From Apoderus coryli (taxonomy: Eukaryota > Arthropoda > Insecta > Coleoptera > Attelabidae): a stretch of DNA of 64,000 nucleotides. The position numbers and the translations under genes are program-made. The DNA is taken from assembly GCA_911728435.2 (NCBI GenBank), contig OU452203.1, forward strand, positions 13,351,651 through 13,415,650, read 5' to 3'. The notes beneath the pieces are model-generated. The model made no database searches. It saw only the letters and a list, made by a program, of their open reading frames with translations, and was not told the origin of the DNA. This document shows, piece by piece, positions 11,470-24,429 of the stretch (positions are counted from its first letter, which is position 1; each line of letters starts with the position of its first letter).

Positions 11470-12292
11470 TTGGAATTGCAAAGGGCAGACTATTGCTGCT
11501 TTACTGATGGCTCAAAGACAATCTCAGGTACATGTGCCGGAGGTCAATAAAATTTTCTCTGTTAACCAAACGGCCATAAAGACCCAAGAACAGTGTGAAA
11601 TTGTCAAAACACACTGTGTAATATCGGGAGAAACAATAATCTGATTCTGGTCTTGATCCCTTGTCCTAAAAGGGGATGAAATGGCCGACTCTCTGGCAAG
11701 AGATGGGACTGAAGGAGAACTTCTCAGACCAGAAATAGGAAATTGCATATCGATTAGTACTGCCAAATACATACTTAATGCATTATAATTATCAATACAT
11801 TATCCTTTCCAACCCTAAAATAATTAAATAAGAAATTCGTATACGAAAGATTTATAACTACCCAAATCAGAAAACTGATATGTTTAAAAGGTCTTTCTCT
11901 TATTACGTCTCAAGATTCATGAACTCTTCGTTCGAATGATTTAAGGAATAGCTCTACTAAAACCGTGTTCAAAAGGAGGCTAACTAATATATTAAAATCC
12001 TAATTTTTAAATAGAATTTTATATGAAATTATTGTGTATTGGGATGTAAGGAAGTTCTACACATTTTTATATATTTTCGTTTTCCATTAATTGTGTAAAA
12101 TCTTTTAATTGTGTATTCCTTTTATTTTGTCAGGTCTGCGTTTTATTTGTGTTATATTTATGTACTTTTGATTCTAATATTTTTCTATGTTATATAATTT
12201 TAATGGTCTCGGAGTTAGCTAGCTCAGCCAGCTAAGTATTTATTGTACTTTTTTTGTTTATATGCAATAAAATATCTTTATTATTATTAACA
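11470..12292 (+). mobile_element. Non-LTR retrotransposon 3' part: RNase H relic, 3' UTR and TTA tail
   Basis: The plus strand reads CCFTDGSKTISGTCAGG near 11491-11540 (family: YTDGSKTxxGxGAG), then an aligned LILVLIPCPKRG, then GDEMADSLARDGTEGELL near 11675-11730 (family: GNExADxLAR-x-G). That order is the RNase H domain of an I/R1/jockey-type element. Stops and frameshifts interrupt it. About 440 bp of non-coding sequence follows, with a GCTAGCTCAGCCAGC hairpin-like stretch and an AATAAA next to a short TTA repeat that ends near 12292, as expected for an intact 3' terminus. Confidence 0.65.
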
Positions 12293-13149
12293 AGAACTAA
12301 CCTTGTCTATGACGAATTTTGCACTGCCTTAAGGCAAAGTTTTAAATATTTGAGTAGTGGAATAAGAAGTATCTTTCTATCGGATGCTTTCTGGACATCT
12401 ACACTATATGGATTGAATTTCTTGTTCTAGTTTTTATCTACTTGTTTCAATATATAATTTATAGATTCTTTCCACAGAATATGGAAGGTATTATTCTGTG
12501 CTCTACTATGGAAAGTAGTTTTTCTTTACGAATGTGGAAATTAGGAAATACCTAGGTAGAAGTACGGTATAATATATAAGTACCTACCTAGGAACATAAA
12601 CAATTCTAGCTGGAATAACTTTAAATAAACAAAAACTTTCAGTATTGTATTTTAAATTTAAAAATTTAAAATTTAAAAGCTTGTTTAGCTTTGGCTAGTA
12701 TTTGTTTACGTACATGTAAATTGTATAACCTATTATACATCAAATCGGACTTTAGCTAGAAATAAATATTAAGTAACTATTTATTATATAATTATTTTTC
12801 TATTTTAATATAAATTTTTTAATTATAATTTATTTTTTATTTTCAATATGCCACGTGTCATAATTGTCAATGGAATATTTCAGCTCTATTGTTGCATCGT
12901 TGTCAGATTTATTTTGACCGGGTATATAAAATATGTAGTATATTTATCGGCGAGAATATTTTCGTAAAAGTAAATTGAAACTAAAGCTTAGATAATTTAA
13001 GTTTGTGCTTAATTAGGTATATGTGTTGTATGTGTAAATAAATTTCGGATTGATTGATTGATTTCGGTATTACGCGAATAATGAGTAGATACAATTTTTT
13101 CAAATAATTCTCGTAATTTTTCTTGGTTTTTGCCAGATTTCGAATGAAT
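12293..13149. other. No recognisable gene; very AT-rich
   Basis: Includes nested AAATTTAAA palindromes at 12650-12680 and long A/T runs. A TATATAAAATATG box at about 12922 has no gene attached. Confidence 0.4.
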
Positions 13150-13740
13150 TGAATTGAATGAAACATAAATAGTTTGAAATTCTTTCAACAACCAAATTAT
13201 TTTAGCGAAAATAAAGTAAAATAAACTTGGGGAAATTGATTAAGCATCTGCACATGTGTTGGGTGTAAATATATTTCGGATTAGTACGTGGATAGCGAAA
13301 AACAGTCTGGCAGCCGAGCATTGTAAGTTGGTATGTTGTTTAAGCGAGTAGATACCATTTTCTTTTCGAATGACTTTAATTAAAAAAAATGACAATTTGG
13401 GAACTATTTTAAAAATGTTTCTCTTCCAAGCAGCCTCAACAAAAGTTGAAAGGAAATTGAGTTTATGTTTAAATAATCATCTGCCCGTCTGTCGGGTATA
13501 AATAGATTTCGGATTAATTGCACTATTGCGGAAATAATAAGTACGAAGTATAGGATTAGAGATAATTTGAAAGACATTCTGGCAGCAGAGCATTGTAAGT
13601 TGGTATGTTGTTTAATCGAGTAGGTTCCATAAGAATAACCCACAAATCTGTTTTGTTTTCTAATGGCTTTATTTAAATGAAAAAAGTGACGATTTGGAAA
13701 CTATTTAAGTAGGATGTTATCTAAGAAACAATAAGCAAAT
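13150..13740 (+). repeat. Dispersed repeat, R segment, internally duplicated in tandem
   Basis: Two head-to-tail copies (about 13190-13440 and 13441-13740) share the order ...ATATATTTCGGATT..., ...TCTGGCAGCCGAGCATTGTA..., ...GTATGTTGTTTAA-CGAGTAG..., ...AATGACTTTA/AATGGCTTTA.... The same order occurs at 48870-49260 (plus) and, in parts, at 51590-51740 and 59450-59490. The inverted copy is at 16680-17135. Confidence 0.75.
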
Positions 13741-14719
13741 AACTACATGCCTATTTTTAGTATAACAGGATGTGCCACAATTTGGAAAAAATTTTAGTCG
13801 CATTGTTCGCATCGACAATACTACAATTCCAAATTTTCAAACTTAATTTCCGAGAAATTGGTAGCTTTAGTTCGTCGTGGGAAAACTAATGAATTTAATC
13901 AACAAAACGGTTGGAAAATGTTTGAATTCAAGATAAAATTCATTGGTCAATTTTGCCTCCTAAATGACTACATTTTGAGGAAATTTCGAAACCACATTGT
14001 GTTTTTTGTTAATGTCAGTCTATATGTTTTCATCTCTGATATTCGCATTACCCTTAAAAAAAATCGAATTATAATTTCTATTCTAATAGAGACATATGTG
14101 CAGGTAAATGCACTGAACGACAACAGGCTCTCATATAACAGACAAAAAACAAAGAGCTTTTACGAAAAAAGCCCCGTTCTGCTACTATGAATTATTCACC
14201 GTTGTTTACTCGCAAATATGCGACAACAGTGTGGCCTATCAGCCCCTTTCATAAATAGCGAATAATGTCGTCTGCTGCTACTACCGATGCCGTCCTGCAC
14301 TCCCAGTGTCACACAATCCTTTTTCCTATCCTGCCACCCGAACAAAATAAATCGATCAACTGAAAATTATTTTTCCACATTTCGCTAGCTTGGCAGTTCA
14401 ACAGCACAATTTTATTATGCTATATCTAGTTTTAACTCCTGTTTAAAATATTTTTTTATTCTTACATTTGATTCGTGTAACTGCGGAATATTTTGTAGCA
14501 TTTTCATCGAGATACATCGCTTGATGGCTGGACTAATGGCTCAGGTACTTGATGGATCTAAAGTTTCTATTAGTAGAATTCGAGGAAATAACTCCATTAC
14601 TTTAGAATGATGCCCTTAACAAAACCGAGTTGACTTTAGATGCATGTCTATACAGTGTTCTTTGTGTGCGTATGTATACAGCCCAGCACGTGAAAGAAAC
14701 TGTTTTAACAAATAGTCTC
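13741..14719. other. No recognisable gene
   Basis: A 110-codon plus frame at 13858-14190 has no motif and the composition of its surroundings. An ACAGGATGTGCCAC at 13766 resembles a degraded Tc1/mariner end. Confidence 0.4.
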
Positions 14720-15195
14720 CATGCATCCTAAAACAGATTCTGGTGAACTTAGTCCAATTTGCATAGTAGAGATCAATGAGTCCTGTATGGGAGGCAGGAG
14801 TTACAAACTACAGATTATTGCCGGTTTACTAATGGTTCAAAAACATACCGTATTTCAGGCAGAAATTCTAGCCATTGATCCATGTGCACACGTGCGTAAA
14901 CCGGAGCACTGTTAGCGAAAATCAAATTAAAAACATTCCTGATACCCAGGCAGCATTAATCTCATCAAGAACATTACGGAATTGTCAAAACAGTCTCAAA
15001 TATGGAAAAACAATAATCTGATTCTGCTCTGGATCCTTGGCTACCCTGGTTTAAAAACGAACGAAATGCCGTCGAGTCTCTGGCAAAAGAGGGACCTGAA
15101 GCAGAATTTGGATGAGAGAAAACTTCAGAGCTTTTGGCAAAAGCATCTAGGTACATTCTTAGGAGATTAGGTTAAGCCTTTTGGAAAATTTCGAA
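14720..15195 (+). pseudogene. LINE RNase H relic, second copy
   Basis: Broken frames give YRLLPVY-stop-WFKN (matching FTDGSKT), FQAEILAIDPCAHV (family: FQAELxAI), DTQAALISSRT (family: SDSQAALKAL), LLWILGYPGLKTNEMPSSL (family: L-W-VPGH-G-xGNExAD-L) and LAKALRYIL. The order matches the RNase H domain of an I/R1/jockey-like element, and wording such as CAAATA...GGAAAAACAATAATCTGATTCTG is shared with the relic at 11600-11650, so these are two copies of one family. It runs into CRWYLEDNETEEHI near 15208-15250, the expected C-terminal knuckle region. Confidence 0.55.
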
Positions 15196-15207
15196 TGCCG
15201 CTGGTAC

Positions 15208-15640
15208 CTCGAAGATAATGAGACGGAGGAACATATATGTATAATGTTAATGAAGTAATGATGTCCTTCTATCGGACGCTAAAGATGAGTGCAATTAAGA
15301 AACTGGAAGCCTTCGAGATGTGGATGTACCTCAGAATCCGTAAGATACCTTGGACGGCGAAATTAGCGAATGAGGAAGTTCATGGACGGGTCAACAAGGA
15401 GCGCGAACTGTTTAAAATCAATAAAAAAAAAATACAGAATATCTGGGGCATATCATGCGTAGTGCAATTCTTGCAGTTGATGATTGAGGGCAAGATTGAA
15501 GGAAGACGAGGAATCGGAAGAACAAAAATATCATAGCTGCGAAATATCACGCAGTGGACAGGGATCAACACCGCAAGGTACAGAGAAGCGATGGAAAATG
15601 TTATCGCAAACATCCACTAGTGAATACGCACCAGAAGAAG
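15208..15640 (+). mobile_element. LINE 3' end with RTE-type ORF C-terminus and GAA tail
   Basis: From about 15289 the plus strand reads KKLEAFEMWMYLRIRKIPWT, NEEVHGRVNKERELF, QLMIEGKIEGRRGIGR, LRNITQWTGIN and REAMENVIANI, with few breaks. This is the distinctive C-terminus of RTE/CR1-type LINE proteins, whose usual form includes LEAFEMWxYRRMLKIPW and IEGKIEGRRGxGR. The element ends in a GAAGAAGAAGAA tract at about 15630-15645, the short-period tail typical of this group. Everything upstream, including the RT domain, is missing. The junction with the preceding RNase H relic is within about 80 bp, so one LINE probably inserted into another. Confidence 0.7.
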
Positions 15641-15645
15641 AAGAA

Positions 15646-16679
15646 GAATTTTGAAAAGTTGGTAAGGATATTTTATTAGTGGCGTCCTCTATGTGCAGTA
15701 TGCACAACTAAAAAACTTACAATTGACCGAAAAGCAGTTTTGGGACGTCACTTTTAAATAGTTATGTGTAATTGAGTGGAATTTTTTATTTAAGTAGAGG
15801 AGTTTTTCGAAGACACTGTGTATAAATAAAACCTAAAATATTTTATTATGGAAAATAATATGTTTTACATCAGATAAAATTTCAATTTTATAGTGGATAT
15901 TTTTGTGGCAGTATCCATAACTGATGCATTTTGCCATGCACAGTAACGCTTCGACTTAAAGCTAATCGATTACTGATTTCCCAATAAATTGTACCCGCAA
16001 ATAAATTGTTGTTGCTTGATATATTTATAACCCTTAAGCATTGATATGTTTATTAGTTACCAGGCAAATTATCATAAATTTTGATTTCATTAAACTGTAA
16101 TGGTGTCACGACATGGGGATCTAGCCAAATAGAGAAAACTATTCGGAATTTAAATCTGAAAATTTGGGTATAGCTGTTACTTGGGATGCTTTGTTTGTCT
16201 TATACAATGACGATCTTCTAACAATTTCGGTTATACTGGAACTATCAATGTTTTTATTTCAAATGCAACGCTATATTTTTGTTGCATATTTAAATTCTGC
16301 GTAAAATTAATTGTTTTCGAAATAAAAGCAATTTTACGTCAATAAAACTTTTTCAAAAATATCTGATTTTTATTTTATTTTTTCTACCATAGTATAAACG
16401 AAAATTCTCTATGTTTGATATTCGTATTGGTGATTTTTTGCGGTGGTTTTTTATTTTAGTTTATTTATTTTGCTATTCTATTTACAATTATTTTGATTAT
16501 ATTAGATTTATGAATTCTTTATTTTAGTTTTAATTTTTTTTATTTTGGTCTTAGCTCACCAATGTATTAAAATATTTTTGCTTTGTTCTGTTCTTTGTTC
16601 TTTGATAATTAAATTCTTATTTTCATACAAAGTGTTCCTTCTTTATATTGTACAACTTACGACTCACGACTCTAATACT
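15646..16679. other. No recognisable gene
   Basis: AT-rich DNA with long T/A tracts around 16360-16560. No motif was found. Confidence 0.4.
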
Positions 16680-17135
16680 ATGTAACGTGGTAGTTTCTTA
16701 TCCACTCTAATCCTAAACGAAAACAGAGTTCAAGTGTGTGAAGATTTTCTCAAAATCAAAAGTGTAAAATATGTCATGTGTTTTTACATACATTTAAATA
16801 TTCCTGCCCTGTCCCATTTGTGTTGAGGTTTCTTTGAAGGAAATATTTTGTTATTAATAGTCATTTTTTTCATGAAAGTAAAGTCATTAGAAAAGAAAAA
16901 CAATCTGTGTGCTATTCTTATGGAAATCTATTCGCCTAAACAACATACTAACTTGCGAGGTCCAACATATAATGCTCTGCTGCCAGCCTTGTTTTGAAAA
17001 CTGCACGACAAACATATTTCAGCACATTTTTCTCAACAAACCCACACACACCTTATATTTACACGTAGAATACTTGATTTTTCAACAAATTTAATTTATT
17101 TAACTTCCACAATAATACAGTAAATATTAAAACAA
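16680..17135 (-). repeat. Dispersed repeat, R segment (inverted copy)
   Basis: The reverse complement reads, in order, TATTGTGGAAGTTAAATAAA, GGTTTGTTGAGAAAAATGTG, GGCTGGCAGCAGAGCAT, GTATGTTGTTTAGGCGAATA, an AATGACTTTACTTTCATGAA block and a CTGTTTTCGTTTAGGAT block. The same order is found at 48690-49370, 51450-51850 and 59330-59490. Confidence 0.75.
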
Positions 17136-17169
17136 TACTCTAACGAACAAGAAAATGTACACCTGTTGG

Positions 17170-17212
17170 CAACACCGCTAGGCGCCTAGGCATACTCAAG
17201 CTGGCGGTGTTG
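17170..17212. repeat. Hairpin with nested 12-bp palindrome
   Basis: CAACACCGC at 17170-17178 is complementary to GCGGTGTTG at 17204-17212. The palindrome CTAGGCGCCTAG (17178-17189) lies inside. The surrounding 100 bp are GC-richer than the flanks. No coding sequence was recognised. Confidence 0.6.
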
Positions 17213-18440
17213 TACAGCGCCATAGAATACAACAGAAGAGACTAGAAAGGTACAGAGCATTCCAGTGCCATGTGACTGCTTCACATCGCCTCGGCATACT
17301 GGATATTAAATTGAAATTTGATTTTGGTCAAGTCCATTCCAAATTTGGAATTATAACCATTATTTGAACATCTTTCAGGTTTGTAGGAGGGGGTTGATGC
17401 TGTCTAATTTCTGTATTTTCTTTGATGAATTCAGAGAAATTAAAAAACAAAATGTTTAGAAAACATGAGGCACAGTATGATTTCACCATGCCATCCGTTG
17501 TTGTTGCTAAAGCTCCCTACAGGGTGTCTCAAATTTAACGTAAAAAAACTATTCTTATTTTTGCACCCTGTATAAGACTAAAACTGAAGTATAATTAAAA
17601 AATTCTATCACAGTGCAATTACCAAAGAAAAAAGATGCAGTTCAAAAAAAATATCGAAATCGATTAATCGGTTCGCGAGAAAGTCAACTTTGAAATTGTG
17701 CATAATTTTTGGTCGTGCGTTATTTTTGCGGCTAAGTGTATATATTCAACCGTAAATATCTCAATAACGATTGAATTTTATAACATTATCATCAATTAAT
17801 AAAATACAAAGGATTCCAGGTTCCATAAGAAATTACGTTTATGTACTACACGATCGAGTGCGAAAAACGATATAACTGGGCCCTACTAATTAGAATTATT
17901 TTAAAATTACTTAAGAACGTAAATATAAATAAAAGAAGACACATCAGCAGTAATAAATCTTTTATATACCTTCTAATTCGACAAATCATCTAGTGTAATT
18001 GCCTTTTTGATGGGAACTTAACACCAAAGCGACAATTAGATAGATATTGACCTTCAAATGCATTTGCGATTCTAATAACCAGTCTCTTTCTTTTTCATGT
18101 TTTTTTGCTTCTAATAACATTATATCCTTTTTGCTCTTATTAATAAATTCTACTGCATTAAATGAGAATTAATACATTTTACCTAACCAGCATCTCTATA
18201 TATAACCGGATATAGTAAATAGCAAAATCATAATTAAACTGATGCATCCATTTTTGCAATGCAATCATAAGCGATAGTCACAGGTATTAATGTGGCAGGT
18301 AGCGTATAATTAAGTAACAGTCAAAAAGAACCGTTTGGTATTCACTGATTGGTCTAGTCAGTGCCGTTCCGACCCAATCAAATGTCTGGGTTTAAACATC
18401 AAAACTGATGTCACGGTTCAGACACGAGAACTAATTTGAG
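17213..18440. other. No recognisable gene; a short CAGGGTG...CACCCTG foldback at 17519-17574
   Basis: ACAGGGTG near 17519 and CACCCTGT near 17567 form the ends of a segment of about 55 bp, like a minimal relic of two Tc1/mariner terminal repeats. The rest is unassigned AT-rich DNA. Confidence 0.4.
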
Positions 18441-18450
18441 GACTACTGTC

Positions 18451-19222
18451 GCTTTAGGAAAGCTCGAAATTTTGGGTACTTTGAAATGTCGATGCCTTTT
18501 TTGCTTTAAGAGTTGGTCTTAGCATCGGATAACTTGACCACAAAGTACATGCTTTCATCTTCGTAGATAATGCGGCAAAATACGCAATAACAACGTTTTC
18601 GAAGCGGGAAATCGTATGTTTCTTAAGGCAACAGTGCATAAAACGATTATAGGTCAAATCGTATTTCCCTCGAAATTTCTTCGGCAGCAGATTTAACGTA
18701 ACCATATTTGCAGCTTCTACGACTACGAAATATTTTCGGCTGTTCCTGAGCGACGTGCACGGGTTTTATTCTTCACGTCACTTACTTGTCCCAACATCTT
18801 GAATTTTTCCACCAATTTCTGTATTGCGGTCCCACCCAAAAATGTTCGAGTTTTACGAACCGTCTCTGCCAAATTTTCACCATTTTTATAGTGAATTTTA
18901 ACAATTTCAATGCGTTGTTGAAGCGTGTATCGTTCCATTTTTATTAATGGCGTGGTTTCTACTTGTCAAATGTCAAAAAATGACAGCTCCAAAAGTGACA
19001 TATACCGAAATAGCGGGCTATTCAAAATAACACCTCTTATTAGAAAAACCTTTATAATTTTAATTATTTGAAAATATAAATAGAACTTAAGGCTTATTAA
19101 GGATTTCAGGAAAAGATAGTATGTGCACTTCGTAGGAAAAGCACATTCCCAGACTCGTATGGTTGGTGGTCCCGGCTGGCGCCTCGCGTATCAAATTCCA
19201 TAGTCGTTCGGGAAAGTGTTCC
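18451..19222 (+). mobile_element. Tigger-related fragment interrupted by another transposon
   Basis: The segment 18451-18500 matches 33463-33510, and 19112-19222 matches 33640-33736, the 3' region of the Tigger-like element. Both copies share GCTTTAGGAAAGCT, TTTTGAAATGTCGAT, GTAGGAAAAGCACATTCC and CGGGAAAGTGTTCC. In this copy about 610 bp separate the two parts, against 130 bp in the other, because a transposase relic of a different family occupies the middle. Confidence 0.6.
18723..18938 (-). pseudogene. Tc1/mariner-type transposase N-terminal fragment
   Basis: The minus-strand frame starts at an ATG (18938) and reads MERYTLQQRIEIVKIHYKN, ETVRKTRTFLG, AIQKLVEKFKMLGQV and RARRSGTAENI. This is the helix-turn-helix DNA-binding start of insect transposases of the type seen at 8745 (family form: MERYTLEQRIEIVK-Y-x-N and RRSGRxRTxENI). 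The match stops after about 72 residues and no catalytic block follows, so the element is truncated or internally deleted. It lies inside the Tigger-related fragment. Confidence 0.7.
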
Positions 19223-21790
19223 TTATAAAAAAATACTTTGGTCGTAATTTACTCAAAACCGGCTGTCTGTTTATATAAGAGTTTGTTTTTTATTTTTAAC
19301 ATGTGAAAGATTAACTAACAAAAAAACTAGCAAAATCTTCAAATGATTGAAAAATAAATGACTTGCTTTTGCAAATGCGTGAGTGAATGAATGTTTATAA
19401 AAAGCTTAATTTTGTGAATTGCGAGAATTTAAATATTTAAAAATATAGTCGATCTAAATTATTCACCACCTATATGAATGTTTGTTACAAACTTTACCTA
19501 GTATAATGTGTCTAGCGGTCATCGACCAAATAATATTCTTGAAGAAGCCCTCAGGCCACTTACCACAGCATAAACCGCGGATGCTGGGCTCTCGGCAGCT
19601 CGGGCGTTTCGTTCTGGCGAAACGCTTCATTTAAGATTTAGAGCCGGTTATAGAGATCGAACGGGAGCAAGAGCAAACCACCTTCCGCAAAGCGTATTAT
19701 CTATCGTCAGGCCTTAGGTCATGATTTCTATTATGACGGATGGAGTAGTATACCACCATTGGTTATATTTGTTTTTGATAATTATTTTGTATTAATTTGG
19801 GAGGCTGGTTTCAGGTAAGGATGAAAGAAAACACTTCAATTCCGTTGCCGTCGTTTCCTTTCTTTGTTGGATCATCGCCATCAATTTTTATTATATATAC
19901 AGGGTCTCCTAAGTCATCGCCCAAACTAAAGGAGGTTATTTGTGATAGTATTGTAAAAATGCCAAGGATATTTTTAATGGTTTTTTTTTTAAACTAATTA
20001 GCACGATTGTTGGTCTTTCATTTGCAGCGTATTTGGAAAAATTTCGTAGTTTTCAAAAAATCTGAGAGCTTAATTAGGGTTAGCTGAACAGACTGCGTTG
20101 CATATTTTTATGAAACGAAGAACTGAATCTCGACCTGTTGCAGATGTATATTTGTTTTATTAAATTTGCAATAAAAGTCCGTTATTATTATTCTTATTAA
20201 TTTCTTTTTTAAATTTGTGATCTTTAAAAAGTTACAATACATGTGCTGTATTTGAAGCCAACACAAAAAGGAATATCACTATTGTTACCATGCTACGATA
20301 TTTTTGAATTGCCTTTTGTCGCAAAAAAAGATTAAAGGAAGCTGATTTTAAGATGTATCCGAAAATTAATAATATACAAATGCAAGATTGAGCAGACTTT
20401 GGATCGTTTTGTGGTAGGATCCATAAGTGGTTATTGAAATTTATAAAGATCGACAAAAGGGGAAAAACAGTATGAACTAAGAGGAGATCAACAAGTTTCT
20501 GATTAATAAAAAAGAAAACCAAAAATTATTCACTTGAGTAGAGAAAATCTCTTTAGCGCTTTCCACAAATTATTACGGATTGGACTCCGGCAAAAACGTT
20601 CCTCCATTCTCTTTGGAAAAATGAATAAGTTGCCACGTCATATTGGTTCTTCAGTTAGGGCTAGGATTTTTTTAGTTATTATAGAAAAGACTACTAGTAA
20701 CGAAAAGTTCAAAAACCTCATACTCTGAAAGAAGGAAACCCGAGATCTGCTTTCCAAATACTTTGTTTTACGGAAAACACGTTGTAATCCAAGCTCTATG
20801 TGTAAAAGCAATATTCGGCTCCAGTTCCGACAATGTCAAATTCTACTGTTGTATTGTCTACAGCATTGTTTCCACCATTGGTGGAAATCAAAAGCTTTTC
20901 TACAACAGTATTCTTTAAACACCTACTACAACTACCTATAATACTTCTTTCGCTGTTCGACTACTGCCTACCTACCTCCATCTAAACCGATATAATATAC
21001 GAGAGCTGTTTTTAAAATATACTATCTATTTTCTTTATTTCTGTTTATTCTATTTTATTTTGTTCTCTTTTATCTATACACTTCATTACATTAGATTATT
21101 CTGTACTTACTTATGCGTGTGAGTTGCATAAAATAGAAGTGACGGACGTTGTAAACTGGAACATTTAATATAGGTAATTTTATTATTTTTATTTTTATCA
21201 TTAATATATAATGTATATACTGCTAGCTGCTAATAGTTGATCATGTATGCGAAAAAGATATTTTTCATTCTAGACATTTACGAAAAAATCTCTTTTAATG
21301 TATTAAGAGATACATATAATTACTTAGTAATTATAGTAATTTATTCTAAAGTTCTAGATAAATACGAGGTACAGTATCCAATAAGGAGACTATAGGTGCA
21401 TATTCCCAATTTATCTGCTAGAGGTTCAAGATCAAAACAGAGTATTTTGTTAAGGGCATTTAATGTTTGGTTTATATTTGTCAAATTCTTCTATAATTTC
21501 CTATCCTCGATTGTTGTTGATTATTCTGTTGATTGTTGCAACGTGTAGGATTTTTTTTTGTATTTTTCCAAAATCTTGGAAAGATGAAGAGAAGCTATGA
21601 TAAGATAATAATCGCAATACGAAAATATTTGTAAACTATTTTGTAATCGAATTTTGTAACATGGAAGAGTCCAAACAAATTACTTTATTCTATTAACTAA
21701 CATTTTTATCGGTATTGTAACTTACACAAAATTTAGACAATAGGTATATTTATAAACACTTATCAAAAACAGAACCAATTAGTATCCCTA
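19223..21790. other. Mostly unassigned; GC-rich hairpin region at 19550-19700 and a LINE-like tail near 20190
   Basis: GCGTTTCG-TTCTGG-CGAAACGC near 19605-19626 is a perfect 8-bp stem in a locally GC-rich stretch of about 150 bp. At 20160-20200 an AATAAAAG followed by TTATTATTATTCTTA looks like a LINE 3' tail without recognisable coding sequence. ACAGGGTCTCC at 19900 resembles a transposon end. Confidence 0.35.
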
Positions 21791-21792
21791 TA

Positions 21793-22640
21793 CAGGGTGA
21801 TTCCTTATGATTGCAACAAACGAAAACTAGAGATTCCTGAATGTAATTTAACCATTTTTTGCCATTGAACCCATGTCCGCAAATGCTTCGTGTCCAAAGT
21901 TAGTGGTCAAATTAACTATTTTGCTAATTTCTCAAAAACTAGCAAATCGATTTTGACAAAATTTTACATGCACTTGGAGACCGATAAGCTTCATTATTTA
22001 AAATTATTATTTTTTTAAAAAGAGCAACGTATAAGCAACAAAAAAGTTCATTACGTCGATGTTGTGGTTTCTACCATTTTTATGGAAACCGATAAATTGC
22101 AAGTTAATGATAGATTTAAATCAAAATAACGTTTACCAGAAGACCAAATGGAAAATCTAAGTTGCCATGGAAAACGAATGTCGCAACAATAAAAAAAACT
22201 TTGACAGCAACAAATTTAAAGTAGTTAAAATTGTTTTATTATTTCGTAGTTGTTTTTATTATTGCCAATGTTTTTTTCTAAATTAAAATGAGTTTTTCAA
22301 TTGAAGAATATGCAGATATGGTGTTTTGTTATGGTTTGTACAATGCAAATGGAAGAGCAGCAACCCGAGAATACCAATCCAGGCCCTACATCCTGGAGAC
22401 CATGAAAGGCACCTACTATTTGTTACTGTAATTGGGTTCTTGGTAATCATCACGAATATTAAAGTTTTATAGAGAACCTGCTCTGGTCAGATGAAGCAAC
22501 TATTACTAGAGATGACATAAATAGAAACCATAATGAACATGTATGGTCTTAAAACAACCCTCGTGCTATTAGGCTGCAAAATTCTCAAGAACATTTCAGT
22601 ATCAATGTTTGGGGTGGCATGTTTAACAATCAATTATTGC
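21793..22640 (+). mobile_element. Internally deleted Tc1/mariner-type element (DUF4817-like N-terminus)
   Basis: An ACAGGGTGATTCC end lies at about 21794. An ATG at 22288 begins MSFSIEEYADMVFCYGLYN, NGRAATREYQS, the N-terminal helix-turn-helix of DUF4817-type insect transposases. After a break of about 100 bp the frame resumes in the catalytic region: NLLWSDEATITRDDIN (family: LFTDEATFTRDGIFN), then NEHVWS-stop-NNPRAIR and FSINVWGGM. The segment between the HTH and catalytic domains is gone, and the C-terminal half with the second and third aspartates is missing. Confidence 0.7.
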
Positions 22641-24429
22641 CGTAGACTGTTTATTCATTGTTGAACTTGTTTCAGTTGAAGTAGCAGAAGCATCTAATAT
22701 TATTTTGTTCCTTCGTTCTGCCGAAAGATTTCCTCGTGGTGTGCCGACAGCTGTTGTGAATAAATTGTATTTGTTTTTGGTGATATTCTTGAATGACCTA
22801 CTATTTGAATCGCAGGATGTTAGGACATTTTAATCGTTTCAATTTTCTAGAGATCCAACCCATTTTCTATCTGTTGCGAAACACTTTTTAGTCACCTTTT
22901 TTTTTCAACACTTCTGATGTAGCCTAATGATATTGCTGATTAATAGTAATGAAATTCGGGAACAATATGGAAGGTACGAATACGATTATCTCGTCCAAGA
23001 CCTTGGAGCATTTCAGTAACATTCAAAGTATCATTAAAATATTTTCGTGAGCCTCTGTTTGTTCAGATGTTTGAATGTTAAGTACAATTTTCAGACACAC
23101 CTTGTGCGCATGTTACAATTTGTCTTCTGCAATTACGAATCCAATTTGTATACAAAAAACACGGAATCATAAAAATTCACCACAAATATAAATTAAATAA
23201 TTTTTTAAGAAAAAAAAAACTACTGTAAAAATTCAATATAAATGATTGATGAAAACCATTGGCCCACACCATGAGTTTGTCAAAAAATTGTAAGCTATGA
23301 AGCGGAAAGAGTTCAAGCATGTTTTGGAATACTAATAATATGCCTCAAAAGTTGTTATTTTCCCTTATAAATATACAGGATGTTTCAGGTAAATTATTAA
23401 ATGTAAAAGAAATTTGTTTGGCGACAGCGACATCTAGTAGTTAACTGGTAATGTGCCGTGTGACTAGAAATGTACATAACGGCAGGCCAGGAGGCGAGTC
23501 CTAAATGCAACTTAAACGTGTTCAGACAGGAAAATTCCGTGATTTTACGCATACAAAATTGAATGACCGAATTACAGATATAAAATTCTCAAAATGCCCG
23601 AATAACAGCAATGCCCGTGTAAATAGAACTCCGATGCTAGTAACTGTCCGAACTATCGAAGTTACATTGTAGAGATATTTGATACTCTCATTGCAACGCC
23701 TTATTCATTCAAATTTAGAAGAATGAAGTTTGACAGATAATTGATTGATAATTGGCGGTTTTTGTAATACTCGCTTGCTAAAAATTCCCTGTTTATCACA
23801 TTTCTTCTTCATGGAATGGAAACACCCTGTCTATTTACATGAATGCATGTTTCAGTCATAAAACCCGTTACTACAGATAATGACCTTGATACCAATCAGT
23901 AAGGTCATTATTTTAATTATTAAGTAGCATGTATGTTACGATATAAAAATTTTTATTTACATTAATTTTTGTGAAATGTTAATGTCAGTTTATTAAATCG
24001 TATAAACATCACCTCTATGCACGCAATGAATTTAAATATCAGGTGTCCAATAGTTCTTGTTTCACATTTTTTTTGCAAAAACTTCATCTTGATGCTAAAA
24101 TTATACGACTATAAGTATATGATAGACCACATCATCTCGAATTAGAAAGCACTTAAGAAAACTAACTTAATCGTCTTCTCTATGTACAGGATGTTTGCAC
24201 ACTATATTTTTTGCTATCCATTTTTATTTCCAACGAAATACAGTTAATATTAGTATGTTATTAATTTTAACGCCTGTAATATTACAGTAGGATACATGAT
24301 TTCAAAGAAAATTCTATTAACTTTTGAATATAGCATGAGTTTTTTTTTTCTGAAATAATCCAGAACGAAGAGCATGATACATCCAAAAATCAAACACGGC
24401 TGATCTTGTCTTCTTAATGATATTCTGTC
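22641..24429. other. No recognisable gene
   Basis: AT-rich DNA with degraded CAGGATG-type transposon ends at 23379 and 24187. A stretch at 23400-23415 resembles the GGCGACATCTAGTG phrase found at 44951 and 63159. Nothing else is assignable. Confidence 0.35.

Noticed and set aside
13858..14190. 110-codon plus-strand frame
   Set aside because: Composition is that of AT-rich non-coding DNA and no motif is present.
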